NCBI GenBank assembly: GCA_028751075.1
Contig: JAQZDA010000004.1
Span: 1-64,000, forward strand
From: Euryarchaeota archaeon Ods02
GTDB lineage: Archaea > Halobacteriota > Halobacteria > Halobacteriales > Halorutilaceae
Reading direction: 5' to 3'
DNA length: 64,000 nucleotides
The position numbers and the translations under genes were made by a program. The notes below the pieces were generated by a model, which saw only the letters and a program-made list of their open reading frames with translations, was not told where the DNA came from and made no database searches. Position 1 is the first letter of the stretch. Each line of letters starts with the position of its first letter. Positions 50,968-59,847 of this stretch are shown here, piece after piece.

Positions 50968-51195
50968 CTACGTCGAGATACAGGTGGTGGTGTCGCCGAC
51001 TCCGGCGATGCCGTGTATCTTGCCCGCGACTATCTTCAGGAGCTCGTCGACCTCCCCTACCTCGAGCTTCGCGATGACGTCGTAGTCCCCGGTCACCGCT
51101 GTGACGTCGTTGACCTCGTCGAAGCCCTCCATCTCCTCCACTATCGACTGTATCGACCCTGTCTCACAGGTCATCAGCACGTACGCTTCTACCAT
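50968..51195 (-). CDS. stand-alone Lrp/AsnC ligand-binding (RAM) domain protein
   Basis: Protein of 75 residues consisting only of the RAM domain: MVEAYVLMTCETGSIQSIVE, EMEGFDEVNDVTAVTGDYDV and IAKLEVGEVDELLKIVAGKI. No HTH domain is present. Such single-domain Lrp relatives form oligomers that bind amino acids and may modulate full-length Lrp partners. ATG 51195 is favoured. It lies two bases upstream of ygfZ. Confidence 0.85.
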   Translation of the reverse strand: MVEAYVLMTCETGSIQSIVEEMEGFDEVNDVTAVTGDYDVIAKLEVGEVDELLKIVAGKIHGIAGVGDTTTCIST

Positions 51196-51279
51196 ACAGT
51201 GAACTGTGTGCGCCTTGGATATGGTTCTTGCCACTCGCAGCCTCTTCTCCGGGGTCCTACCTGGAGTCCCCCGTCACCT

Positions 51280-51798
51280 TCAGCCGCGGTAGCCGTCGAA
51301 CTCCCCTGCGACCTCCTGCAGCCGTCCGGCGGCGTCGTCGCCGTACGCTATCAGCCGGACGTCCTCCAGAGACTCCGGGGTGAAGCCGTCGACCTCCCTG
51401 CAGACCACCCTCGCGCCCTCCTCCAGACCGAAGCCCGCGACACCGGTGCCGAGCATCGGCATAACCATTGACTTTGCGCCGAGGCTGTCCGCCTCCTCCA
51501 GCGAGTTCCGGGCGGCGTCCCTGATGCTCTCCTCCGTCGCCTTGCCGTCTCCGTAGTGCGGCATCGCGGCGGCGTGGACGACGTGTTCGGCGGATAGGTC
51601 GTAGGCGTCGGTGACGGCGACCTCTCCGAGGCTGACGGGTCCCTTCGACACCGCTTCCTCGTTTATCTCCTCGCCGCCTGCGCCCCGCCGGAGGGCGCCG
51701 GCGACGCCGCTACCCATCTTCAGCGAGGTGCCGGCGGCGTTGACGAGGACGTCCGCTTCCTGCGACGCTATGTCTCCCTGCACCACAGTGAACTCCAT
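51280..51798 (-). CDS. macro-domain (ADP-ribose binding/hydrolysing) protein
   Basis: Protein of 172 residues. EFTVVQGDIASQEADVLVNA AGTS begins the macro fold, with the distal-ribose asparagine in VNAAGTSLKMGSGVAGALRR, VVHAAAMPHYGDGKATEES, and the phosphate loop MPMLGTGVAGFGLEEGARVV. Likely removes O-acetyl or ADP-ribosyl groups from small molecules, proteins or RNA ends. ATG 51798 is favoured; ATG 51819 would add seven residues. No neighbouring sirtuin. Confidence 0.9.
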   Translation of the reverse strand: MEFTVVQGDIASQEADVLVNAAGTSLKMGSGVAGALRRGAGGEEINEEAVSKGPVSLGEVAVTDAYDLSAEHVVHAAAMPHYGDGKATEESIRDAARNSLEEADSLGAKSMVMPMLGTGVAGFGLEEGARVVCREVDGFTPESLEDVRLIAYGDDAAGRLQEVAGEFDGYRG

Positions 51799-51884
51799 GT
51801 CTGTGTTCTGTGTTCGCATACCAGAAATAGCTTTACCTGTAATCTGTCAACTCATCTTGGTCAGAGTCCTTACACCACACAAGC

Positions 51885-51892
51885 GATTTAAC
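51885..51892 (+). promoter_or_regulatory. TATA-like element for the 2-oxoacid dehydrogenase operon
   Basis: GATTTAAC is centred about 29 bases before ATG 51918, giving a nearly leaderless mRNA for the E1a-E1b-E2-E3 operon. Confidence 0.5.
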
Positions 51893-51917
51893 GTTACGGG
51901 ACGAATGTTAAAGTACT

Positions 51918-52991
51918 ATGTCGTCTGATGGTTTCGGCTACGACGACGCCATAAGGGTCCTCGACCCCGACGGAGAACCCGTCGACGACGTCGAACCCCC
52001 CGAACCCGACAGCGACACCCTGCTGTCGATGTACGAGGAGATGGTGTTCGCGCGGAGGTTCGACGAACGCGCGATAAAGCTCCAGCGGCAGGGCAGGATG
52101 GGGACGTATCCCCCGATGGCGGGGCAGGAGGGCGCGCAGATAGGGAGCGCGTACGCCTTCCGTGACGGCGACAGGTTCGTCAGCAGCTACCGCGAGATGG
52201 CGGGTATGTTCAGCCGGGGCGTACCACCCGAGGACGTGCTCGCTTACTGGATGGGAGACGAACGCGGCAACAAGGTGAGGGAACACGACGTCTTCCCCGT
52301 CAACGTACCCATCGGCACCCAGGTACCGCACGCCACCGGCCTCGCCCGCGCCGACGACCTCCGCGACAGCGACCGCGTCACCGTCTGCTACTTCGGAGAC
52401 GGAGCCACCAGCGAAGGCGACTTCCACGAAGGCATGAACTTCGCCGGAGTGTTCGACGTACCCGCGGTTTTCTTCTGCAACAACAACCAGTGGGCGATAA
52501 GCGTCCCCCTCGAGAAGCAGACGGCGACCGACACCATCGCCCAGAAGTCCGTCGCCTACGGCTTCGACGGCGTCGTCGTCGACGGCATGGACCCCCTCGC
52601 CGTCTACGGAGTCACCCGGCGGGCGCTCGAGAAAGCGAGAGACCCAGACGACGGCCAGCCACGACCGACGTTGATAGAGGCGGTCCAGTACCGGTACGGA
52701 GCTCACACCACGGCGGACGACCCCTCGAAGTACCGGAGCGAGGAGGAGGTCGATCGGTGGCGGGAACGCGACCCCATCCCCCGCCTGGAGAGCTACCTCC
52801 GCCGCGAAGACCTGCTCGACGACAGCGGGGTGGAGGAGGTGCGGGAGCGGTGTGAGGAACGCCTGGAGGAAGCCGTGGAGGCGGCGGAGGAGCTGCCGCC
52901 ACCCGAGGTATCCGACATCTTCAGCTACGTCTACGAGGAGGAGACGGAGGAGCTCCGCCGACAGAGAGAGGAGGCCGGACGATGGGCGTGA
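51918..52991 (+). CDS. 2-oxoacid dehydrogenase E1 component, alpha subunit
   Basis: Thiamine-diphosphate subunit decarboxylating pyruvate, branched-chain 2-oxoacid or acetoin. The 357-residue protein has LSMYEEMVFARRFDERAIKL, MAGQEGAQIGSAYAF and the ThDP motif CYFGDGATSEGDFHEGMNFA continuing to CNNNQWAISVPLEKQ, with a metal-binding GDG...NN pair. PheP-like YRYGAHTTADDPSKYR matches the phosphorylation-loop region of E1a. ATG 51918; overlaps E1b by 10 bases. Substrate cannot be read from sequence; heterotetramer with the next gene. Confidence 0.92.
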   Translation: MSSDGFGYDDAIRVLDPDGEPVDDVEPPEPDSDTLLSMYEEMVFARRFDERAIKLQRQGRMGTYPPMAGQEGAQIGSAYAFRDGDRFVSSYREMAGMFSRGVPPEDVLAYWMGDERGNKVREHDVFPVNVPIGTQVPHATGLARADDLRDSDRVTVCYFGDGATSEGDFHEGMNFAGVFDVPAVFFCNNNQWAISVPLEKQTATDTIAQKSVAYGFDGVVVDGMDPLAVYGVTRRALEKARDPDDGQPRPTLIEAVQYRYGAHTTADDPSKYRSEEEVDRWRERDPIPRLESYLRREDLLDDSGVEEVRERCEERLEEAVEAAEELPPPEVSDIFSYVYEEETEELRRQREEAGRWA

Positions 52992-54001
52992 ACGCTCGCG
53001 CCGACGAAGACGAGGAGGAAGAGGCGACGGAGGAGATGACGCTGGTGGAGGCCGTCCGCGACGGACTCCGGACGGAGATGACGCGCGACCCAGACGTCGT
53101 CCTCTTAGGGGAGGACATCGGCGAGAACGGAGGAGTGTTCCGCGCCACCGAAGGCCTCCTCGACGAGTTCGGCGAAGACAGGGTCACCGACACCCCTTTG
53201 AGCGAGAGCGGCATCGTAGGCGCCTCAGTCGGCATGGCCGCCGCCGGCCTGCGTCCCGTCGCCGAGATACAGTTCATGGGGTTCATCTACCCCGCAGTCG
53301 ACCAGATCTTCAGCCACGCCGCCCGACTCCGCACCAGAAGCCGTGGCGACTACAGCTGCCCCCTCGTGGTGCGCGCACCCTACGGAGGAGGCATCAAAGC
53401 ACCGGAACACCACAGCGAGAGCACCGAGGCCTTGTTCGCGCACTACCCCGGACTCAAGGTAGCGATACCGAGCACTCCGTACGACGCCAAGGGCTTGCTG
53501 GCGTCCGCGGTACGCAGCCCCGACCCCGTGGTCTTCCTCGAGCCCAAGCAGATCTACCGCGCGTTCAGGGAAGAGGTACCCACCGGCAGCTACACGGAAC
53601 CCCTCGGTGAAGCCCGCGTAAGGCGGGAGGGCGACGACGTCTCCGTCTTCACCTGGGGTGCGATGACCCCGGCGTGTCTGAAGGCGGCGGAGGAGGTGGA
53701 CGCCTCCGTGGAGGTAGTAGACCTCAGGTCGTTGTCGCCGCTCGACCGCGACGCCATCGAGGAGTCTTTCTCGAAGACCGGCCGCGCCGTCGTCGTCCAC
53801 GAGGCCCCGCGGACCGCGGGCTTCGGCGCCGAGGTGGTGGCTACGGTGCAGGAGAGAGCGCTCGGCTGGCAGGAGGCACCGGTCGTCCGGGTCACTGGTT
53901 TCGACGCGCCTTACCCGCTCTACAGACTGGAAAAGTATTATCTACCTGGCGTGGAACGTATAGTCGAAGGAATGCAACGTGCAGTAGATTTCCGGATATA
54001 G
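52982..54001 (+). CDS. 2-oxoacid dehydrogenase E1 component, beta subunit
   Basis: Partner of E1a providing the other half of the ThDP site. The 339-residue protein has VVLLGEDIGENGGVFRATEG, FGEDRVTDTPLSESGIVGAS, GLRPVAEIQFMGFIYPAVDQ, VVRAPYGGGIKAPEHHSEST and the C-terminal HEAPRTAGFGAEVVATVQER. Normal length except for 20 acidic residues at the N-terminus. Overlap with E1a and 12-base spacing to E2 indicate one operon. Confidence 0.93.
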   Translation: MGVNARADEDEEEEATEEMTLVEAVRDGLRTEMTRDPDVVLLGEDIGENGGVFRATEGLLDEFGEDRVTDTPLSESGIVGASVGMAAAGLRPVAEIQFMGFIYPAVDQIFSHAARLRTRSRGDYSCPLVVRAPYGGGIKAPEHHSESTEALFAHYPGLKVAIPSTPYDAKGLLASAVRSPDPVVFLEPKQIYRAFREEVPTGSYTEPLGEARVRREGDDVSVFTWGAMTPACLKAAEEVDASVEVVDLRSLSPLDRDAIEESFSKTGRAVVVHEAPRTAGFGAEVVATVQERALGWQEAPVVRVTGFDAPYPLYRLEKYYLPGVERIVEGMQRAVDFRI

Positions 54002-54013
54002 AGCTCCGATAAT

Positions 54014-56425
54014 ATGACACGCGACTTCAGGCTCCCCGACGTCGGCGAAGGCATCAGAGAGGCCGAGGTCATCAAATGGATGGTCGACATCGGCGACACC
54101 GTCGTCGAGGACCAGGGGGTTCTCGAGGTCGAGACCGACAAAGCCATCATAGAGATACCGTCGCCAGTCGACGGAGTCGTCGCGGAGAAGCTCTACGACG
54201 AAGGAGAGACAGCGGAAGTAGGAGACGTCATAGTGCGTTTCGAGACCGACGAGATCCAGACGCCGGAGACCGACGGCAGCGCGGCAGGTGCCGCGGCGCC
54301 GGAGAAGCCAGACGAAGGCGGCAGTGGAGATGGAGGCGGGTCTCCGGCGTCGAAGAGCGGCCGGGTGTTCGCCGCACCCTCCACCCGCAGGCTCGCCCGC
54401 GAGAGAGGAGTCGACATCACCGAGATAGAGGGATCGGGCTCCGGCGGAAGGGTGACTCGGTCCGACGTCGAACGCGCTGCGGAGGAGAAGGACGAAGAAG
54501 ACGTGCCGATGGAGGTGGCGAAACGCAGGGCTGCGAAGGAGTTCGAACGCAGGAAATGGATGGACGACGAGGAGGAGGAAGACGAGGACGAAGGCACGGG
54601 TCTAGACGGCTACGAACCAGCGTTCCAGGACGACGAAGACGAAGAACCGGAGGACGAGGACGGCATCATAGTCGGGGACGAGGACGGTGTCGAGCACGAG
54701 CGAGAGGTCAGCGAACCGACGGACCCGGATGTAAGCGGGGATGTCGAGCAACCGGACGTTCCACAGCCGGAGGGCGACGAGGAACCCGTGTCCCGGGAGC
54801 CGGAGGAAGAGGACGGACTGACTCCGGAGTTCACCGACGACGTCGTCGAACACGAGGACGACGGCCTCACCCCTGAGTTCGAGGAAGAGGGCGACGAACC
54901 CGAGGACGAGGAGATGCTGGACGACGGCCTCACACCCGAGTTCGACGAAGAGGTGGCTTACGCCGACGAGGACGACGAAGACGACGGCCTCACACCCGAG
55001 TTCGAACGGAACTCCACCACAGTCGACAGGACGTCGATGGCTCCCGAGTTCACAGGAGGAGACGAGGACGAACCGGAGTCAGATGGCTTCGACGAAGGAC
55101 CGGAGGCGGAGGAGCTTGACGCCGCATCATCCGGGGAGACAGGAGCCGCTGACGCGGATGACGTCGGCGTCCCTGCGGAGTATGAAACCCCGGGAGGAGA
55201 GGAAGCCAGGGGACAGGTAGGCGGAGGTGAAGCCGTGGACTCCGCCGACCTCGCCGGCGACGACACCGTGTTCGAGGACGTATCCGAGAGAGTTGTAGAC
55301 CGAGACGAAGACCCGGGAGGCGGTGACGAAGCCACCGAAACAGGGGGGACGCAGTCCGAGGAGCCGGTGGAGACCGGGGCTGACGAGGGTGAGGGACGTG
55401 AAAGCCGGGATGACGCAGGGGAAGGGGTCGGTGTAGAACCAGACGATGGAGCGGAGGGAACCCCGGCGGCGGACTACGGAGACGATGTAGCGACGGAGGA
55501 AGCGATGGACTACGGTGGCTCGGAAGGGATGGAGGAGGCCGGGGACGACGTCGACCGCGGCGGCGTCGACGCGGAGGCCGAAGCCGGTGGAGAAGCCGGT
55601 GAAGCTGGCAGGCCGAGAGACTCAGGTGGCTCCGCGGCAGCCGGATCCGTGGAACACGAGGAAGAGGTCGAAGGTGGACGGGGAACGGCCCCCTCCGCCG
55701 AAGAAGCCTCCGAAGATGGAGCGGACGAGACGTCGCCGGAAGACGACGTCGACGAGGTCCGGCGAGAGCTACCTTACACCGGCGTCCGACGACGTATCGG
55801 AGAACGGCTCTCGGAGGCCGTCGACCGGCCGCTCGTCACCCATCACGACGACGTCGACGTCACCCGGCTCGCGGAGGTGAAGGACGAGGTCGACGACGTC
55901 ACCTACACGCCTTTCGTCGTGAAAGCCGTCGTCGCCGCATTGGAGAACCACCCCGAGCTCAACTCCACGCTCGACGTCGAAGGCGAACGCATCCTCCTCC
56001 ACGACCGTTACGACGTCGGAGTGGCGACGGCGACCGACGACGGCTTGCTCGTGCCAGTCCTCAGGGACGCCGAAGAGAAGGACGTCGCCGCGCTCTCGGA
56101 GGAGCTCGACGACCTCGTCGAACGGGCGATGAACCGCGACCTCGCGCCGGAGGAGATGAAGGACAGCACCTTCACCGTCACCAACGTCGGAGCCATAGGC
56201 GGCGAGTACTCGACGCCTATAGTCAACGGCGACGAGACCGCGATACTCGCCGTCGGCCGCGTGAAAGAGAAACCACGGGTCGTCGACGGCGCGGTGAAGC
56301 CGCGACACGTCGTCACGCTGTCGTTGACCTTCGACCACCGCGTCGTCGACGGCGCGGAGGCCGCCAGGTTCACGAACGAAGTCCGAAGGTATCTTAGGAA
56401 GCCCGCGCTACTACTGGTGGACTGA
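54014..56425 (+). CDS. dihydrolipoyl acyltransferase (E2) with extremely long acidic linker
   Basis: Core of the 2-oxoacid dehydrogenase complex that passes the acyl group to CoA. At 803 residues it is far larger than usual for archaeal E2 (about 450-550). N-terminal lipoyl domain with K43 in EVETDKAIIEIPSPVDG; peripheral subunit-binding domain near 115-155 (AAPSTRRLARERGVDITEIE); then about 415 linker residues rich in Asp, Glu, Gly, with repeated DGLTPEF; then the catalytic domain from about 580 with the HxxxDG site in LTFDHRVVDGAEAARF. Only one lipoyl domain is seen. Confidence 0.92.
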   Translation: MTRDFRLPDVGEGIREAEVIKWMVDIGDTVVEDQGVLEVETDKAIIEIPSPVDGVVAEKLYDEGETAEVGDVIVRFETDEIQTPETDGSAAGAAAPEKPDEGGSGDGGGSPASKSGRVFAAPSTRRLARERGVDITEIEGSGSGGRVTRSDVERAAEEKDEEDVPMEVAKRRAAKEFERRKWMDDEEEEDEDEGTGLDGYEPAFQDDEDEEPEDEDGIIVGDEDGVEHEREVSEPTDPDVSGDVEQPDVPQPEGDEEPVSREPEEEDGLTPEFTDDVVEHEDDGLTPEFEEEGDEPEDEEMLDDGLTPEFDEEVAYADEDDEDDGLTPEFERNSTTVDRTSMAPEFTGGDEDEPESDGFDEGPEAEELDAASSGETGAADADDVGVPAEYETPGGEEARGQVGGGEAVDSADLAGDDTVFEDVSERVVDRDEDPGGGDEATETGGTQSEEPVETGADEGEGRESRDDAGEGVGVEPDDGAEGTPAADYGDDVATEEAMDYGGSEGMEEAGDDVDRGGVDAEAEAGGEAGEAGRPRDSGGSAAAGSVEHEEEVEGGRGTAPSAEEASEDGADETSPEDDVDEVRRELPYTGVRRRIGERLSEAVDRPLVTHHDDVDVTRLAEVKDEVDDVTYTPFVVKAVVAALENHPELNSTLDVEGERILLHDRYDVGVATATDDGLLVPVLRDAEEKDVAALSEELDDLVERAMNRDLAPEEMKDSTFTVTNVGAIGGEYSTPIVNGDETAILAVGRVKEKPRVVDGAVKPRHVVTLSLTFDHRVVDGAEAARFTNEVRRYLRKPALLLVD
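54810..55055 (+). repeat. DGLTPEF repeat block in the E2 linker
   Basis: Four copies of the peptide DGLTPEF near 54815, 54861, 54922 and 54982 (plus strand), followed by a degenerate MAPEF near 55036. Copies are spaced 15-20 codons apart in acidic sequence, so this is an imperfect peptide repeat in an otherwise disordered linker. Confidence 0.8.
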
Positions 56426-56426
56426 C

Positions 56427-57827
56427 ATGGTCGTCGGAGAGCTTCCACAGGAGACCGAGCTAGCGGTGGTCGGAGGAGGACCGGGAGGGTACACCGCGGC
56501 GTTGCGGGCGGCGAAGCAGGACGTCGACGTCGCCCTGATAGAGGAGGACGCCGTCGGAGGCACCTGCCTGAACAGCGGCTGCATCCCCTCGAAGGCGTTG
56601 ATACACGCCGCCGACACCCTTCAGAGCACGCGTGAAGCCGACGAGATAGGGATAGAGGCGGAAGCCCACGTGAACTACCGGCAGACCAGGGACTGGATGG
56701 ACGCGGTCGTCGGCGGCATGGGCGACGGCGTGAGGTCGCTCTGTGACGCCCACGACGTCTCCGTCGTCGAAGGACGAGCGAGGTTCACCGCACCGGACGC
56801 CCTGCAGGTCGAAGGCGTCGGCTCCATCGAGTTCGACAGCGCGGTCGTCGCCACCGGCAGCAGGGCTATCGAGCTCGAAGCCTTCGAGTTCGACGGAGAC
56901 TACGTCGTCGACAGCGAGACCCTGCTGGGGCGGGAGGAGCTACCGGACTCCCTCGTCGTAGTCGGCGCCGGTTACATCGGGATGGAGCTGTCGACGGCGC
57001 TGACGAAGCTCGGCGTCGACGTCCGCGTCGTCGAAGCCATGGACTCCGTGTTACCGCAGTACCCCGACGGCCTCACGCGTTACGTGGAAAGACGGGCGCG
57101 GGAGCTAGGTGTCGAGCTTTCGCTGGGGGAGCAGGCGGTGGACTGGGTGCCGTGGAAGGACGGCGTCGAGGTCGTCACCGACGACGGCGAACAGGAGCAC
57201 GAGTACGGCGCCGACCACGTCCTCGTCGCAGTGGGACGCGAACCCCGCACTGACTGCGGGCTAGAGGAAGCCGACGTCCAGGTCGACGAAGACGGCTTCG
57301 TCGTCACCGACGAACAGACGCGGACCACCAACGAAGACGTCTACGCCGTAGGAGACGTCGCAGGCGAACCCATGCTCGCTCACCACGCCTCCTACGAAGC
57401 CCGCGTAGCGGCGGACGTCGTCGCGGGACAGGAGGCGGCCTTGGATCAGCAGGCGGTGCCCGCCGCCGTCTACACCGACCCCGAAATAGCGTCGGTGGGT
57501 ATGACGGAGGACGAAGCGGAGGAGCACGGCTTCGACGTCGCTGTCGGCGAATCTCGTTTCGGCGCGAACGGCCGCGCGGTGACGCGGAACGACGTCGCGG
57601 GCTTCGTCCGCGTGGTAGCGGACGGGGAAGCGGGCTTCGTCCTCGGCGGCCATGTCGTAGGACCGGAGGCTTCGGAGCTTGTGTCGGAGCTCGCTCTCGC
57701 CGTCGAAATGGGTGCGACGGTGCAGGACGTCGAAGCCACCATCCACGCCCATCCTACGCTCTCCGAAGCAGTTATGGAGGCCGCCGCGGACTGCGAGGGT
57801 AAAGCCATACACAGCATGGACAGGTAG
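56427..57827 (+). CDS. lpdA: dihydrolipoyl dehydrogenase (E3)
   Basis: FAD flavoprotein that reoxidises the lipoamide of E2 and GcvH with NAD+. The 466-residue protein has LAVVGGGPGGYTAALRAAKQ, the redox disulphide in GGTCLNSGCIPSKALIHAA, LVVVGAGYIGMELSTALTKL, VYAVGDVAGEPMLAHHASYE and the C-terminal His-Glu pair in IHAHPTLSEAVMEAA. One base separates it from E2. In the same strand are LplB/LplA genes, so its operon reaches lipoate attachment. Confidence 0.96.
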   Translation: MVVGELPQETELAVVGGGPGGYTAALRAAKQDVDVALIEEDAVGGTCLNSGCIPSKALIHAADTLQSTREADEIGIEAEAHVNYRQTRDWMDAVVGGMGDGVRSLCDAHDVSVVEGRARFTAPDALQVEGVGSIEFDSAVVATGSRAIELEAFEFDGDYVVDSETLLGREELPDSLVVVGAGYIGMELSTALTKLGVDVRVVEAMDSVLPQYPDGLTRYVERRARELGVELSLGEQAVDWVPWKDGVEVVTDDGEQEHEYGADHVLVAVGREPRTDCGLEEADVQVDEDGFVVTDEQTRTTNEDVYAVGDVAGEPMLAHHASYEARVAADVVAGQEAALDQQAVPAAVYTDPEIASVGMTEDEAEEHGFDVAVGESRFGANGRAVTRNDVAGFVRVVADGEAGFVLGGHVVGPEASELVSELALAVEMGATVQDVEATIHAHPTLSEAVMEAAADCEGKAIHSMDR

Positions 57828-57853
57828 CTGTGGAGGCTGGAGGAACTCGATAC

Positions 57854-58117
57854 ATGCCGGAAGCATCAAGGAAGGTAGAGGGAGGTAAGATGGTGAAGCT
57901 CTCCGTCGAAGACGACAGGGTATCGGTGACGGGGGACTTCTTCATGCACCCCGAGGAGGAGGTGGCGGGCGTCGAAGACGTGGTTGCAGAACACGTCGAT
58001 GCCGAAGTAGATGAGATAGAGGAAGCAGTGGAAGGATACCTCAGCGGGAACGACGTCGAGCTGCTCGGCGTCTCCACGAGAGACATCGCGGAGCTAGCGG
58101 TGGAGGCGAGAGGATGA
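57854..58117 (+). CDS. lplB: lipoate-protein ligase C-terminal subunit (LplB)
   Basis: Small accessory domain that makes archaeal bipartite lipoate ligase active. The 87-residue protein reads MPEASRKVEGGKMVKLSVED, then FFMHPEEEVAGVEDVVAEHV and AVEGYLSGNDVELLGVSTRD, as in the C-terminal domain of bacterial LplA. ATG 57854 has GGAGGAA nearby; GTG 57830 would add 8 residues. It overlaps the catalytic gene lplA by 4 bases, in the order LplB then LplA. Confidence 0.85.
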   Translation: MPEASRKVEGGKMVKLSVEDDRVSVTGDFFMHPEEEVAGVEDVVAEHVDAEVDEIEEAVEGYLSGNDVELLGVSTRDIAELAVEARG

Positions 58118-58869
58118 CCGACAGGGAGTGGAGGGTGGTTCCATTGGAGACCCACGACGCCTACACGAACATGGCGCTGGATGAAGCGGTGTCGGAGAAG
58201 ATCTCCACCGGCGAACAACCCCCCACCGTGAGGTTCTACCGGTGGCAGCCTTCGGCGTGCTCCGTCGGCTACTTCCAGTCATTAGAGGAGGAGGTCGACC
58301 TCGAGGAATGCCGGGACGGAGGGATAGACTGGGTGAGGCGGCGGACAGGGGGCGGAGCTGTCTACCACGACTACGAAGGCGAGGTCACGTACAGCGTGAT
58401 AGCGCCGGAGGAACTGTACCCGGACGACCTCACGGAGAGCTACCGCGTGATATGCGGACGCGTCATCGACGCCCTCGACCGACTCGGCCTCGACTCCGAG
58501 TTCGTACCTATAAACGACATCGTGTCGGAGGGGAAGAAGATAAGCGGGAACGCTCAGACCCGTCGGAAGGACGTATTGCTGCAGCACGGCACCGTGCTCC
58601 ACGAGGTCGACCCAGAGAGGATGTTCACCTACCTGCAGCCCGACGTCGACAAGGTCAGCGACAAGCTAGTGGAGGACGTCAGGCAGCGAGTCACCAGCGT
58701 TAAAGAGCAGGCGGACGTCGACATCCAGGACACCTACGAGGCGATGCGTGAGGCGTTCACCGAGGGACGTGACGCAGACGAAGGTGGGGTGACGGAGGGG
58801 GAACGCGAGCGGGCGAAGGAGCTCGTGGAGGAACGGTACCGGTCGGAGAGCTGGAACCGGATGAAGTGA
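58114..58869 (+). CDS. lplA: lipoate-protein ligase catalytic subunit (LplA N-domain)
   Basis: Attaches lipoate or octanoate to lysines of E2 and GcvH. The 251-residue protein has NMALDEAVSEKISTGEQPPT, RFYRWQPSACSVGYFQSLEE, the RRRTGGGAVYHDYEGEVTY lipoyl-AMP loop and VSEGKKISGNAQTRRKDVLL with the catalytic lysine. The C-terminal domain is supplied by the separate LplB. Sits directly after the E3 gene and next to its substrates. Confidence 0.92.
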   Translation: MTDREWRVVPLETHDAYTNMALDEAVSEKISTGEQPPTVRFYRWQPSACSVGYFQSLEEEVDLEECRDGGIDWVRRRTGGGAVYHDYEGEVTYSVIAPEELYPDDLTESYRVICGRVIDALDRLGLDSEFVPINDIVSEGKKISGNAQTRRKDVLLQHGTVLHEVDPERMFTYLQPDVDKVSDKLVEDVRQRVTSVKEQADVDIQDTYEAMREAFTEGRDADEGGVTEGERERAKELVEERYRSESWNRMK

Positions 58870-58909
58870 CGGTTACAGACTCTACTTCTCCGCCGAACAC
58901 CTCCTTCTT

Positions 58910-59800
58910 CTAACCTGTTCTTGGTTCTGCTTCGTCTAACGCGTGTTCGAGGTACAGCTCGCCGGCGCGGTAGCTGCTGCGGACGAACGGCCCCGACGCC
59001 ACGTACTCGAACCCCATCTCCAGCGCTCTGTCTTCGAGCCCGTCGAACTCCTCCGGCGGCACCCATCGTTCTACGGGGACGTGGTCGCTGCTGGGCTGCA
59101 TGTACTGTCCGAGGGTGACGATGTCGACGTCTACGGCGCGGAGGTCCTCTAGCGTCTCGACCACCTCCTCCCGGGTTTCGCCGACGCCGAGCATCAGCGA
59201 GCTCTTCGTGTACTCCGCCCCCATCTCCTTCGCCCGCCGCAGAACCTCCAGCGAGCGCCTGTAGCCCGCGCGAGGGTCGCGGACGTGGTCCTGCAGCCGC
59301 TCCACGGTCTCGACGTTGTGGGCGACGACCTCGGGTTCGCTGTCGACGAGGGTCGCGAGGTCGTCCGTGTCGCCCTGTAAGTCCGGTATCAGGGCTTCGA
59401 CGAGGGCGTCCGAGACGTGGTGTATCGCCTCTACGGTGGAGGCGAAGTGCTCTGCGCCGCCGTCGGGTAGGTCGTCGCGGTCCACCGAGGTGACGACCGC
59501 GTAGTCGAGGCCGATCTCCTCGACGGCGCCGGCGACCTTCGCCGGCTCCAAGGGGTCGAGCTCCTCGCCTCCGCCGGTGTCGACGTCGCAGAAGCCGCAG
59601 CCCCGGGTGCAGGTGTCACCCATCAGCATGAACGTCGCGGTGCCTTCGTCGCTCCAGCATTCGTCGACGTTGGGACAGCTGGCTTCCTCGCATACGGTGA
59701 CGAGATCGCGTTTCCGGAGCGCCTCCCTCACGTGTTCGAAGCTGTCGCGGTCCGCCTTCCACTCCTGACGGAGCCACGGTGGTTTGTCGGCGCTCGCCAT
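58910..59800 (-). CDS. lipA: lipoyl synthase (radical SAM)
   Basis: Inserts two sulphurs into octanoyl-protein using two 4Fe-4S clusters. The 296-residue protein has the auxiliary-cluster motif VCEEASCPNVDECW, the radical-SAM motif in DTCTRGCGFCDVDTG, TSVDRDDLPDGGAEHFAST and LMLGVGETREEVVETLEDLR, and ends with a conserved RSSYRAGE. Normal length. It is opposite in strand to lplA and downstream of the AcoX-like gene, so both salvage and de novo lipoylation appear possible in this organism. Confidence 0.95.
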   Translation of the reverse strand: MASADKPPWLRQEWKADRDSFEHVREALRKRDLVTVCEEASCPNVDECWSDEGTATFMLMGDTCTRGCGFCDVDTGGGEELDPLEPAKVAGAVEEIGLDYAVVTSVDRDDLPDGGAEHFASTVEAIHHVSDALVEALIPDLQGDTDDLATLVDSEPEVVAHNVETVERLQDHVRDPRAGYRRSLEVLRRAKEMGAEYTKSSLMLGVGETREEVVETLEDLRAVDVDIVTLGQYMQPSSDHVPVERWVPPEEFDGLEDRALEMGFEYVASGPFVRSSYRAGELYLEHALDEAEPRTG

Positions 59801-59847
59801 ATTCGAAGTATACGCACCCCGGACGTATCAAGCTTCATGCGTCCGCT

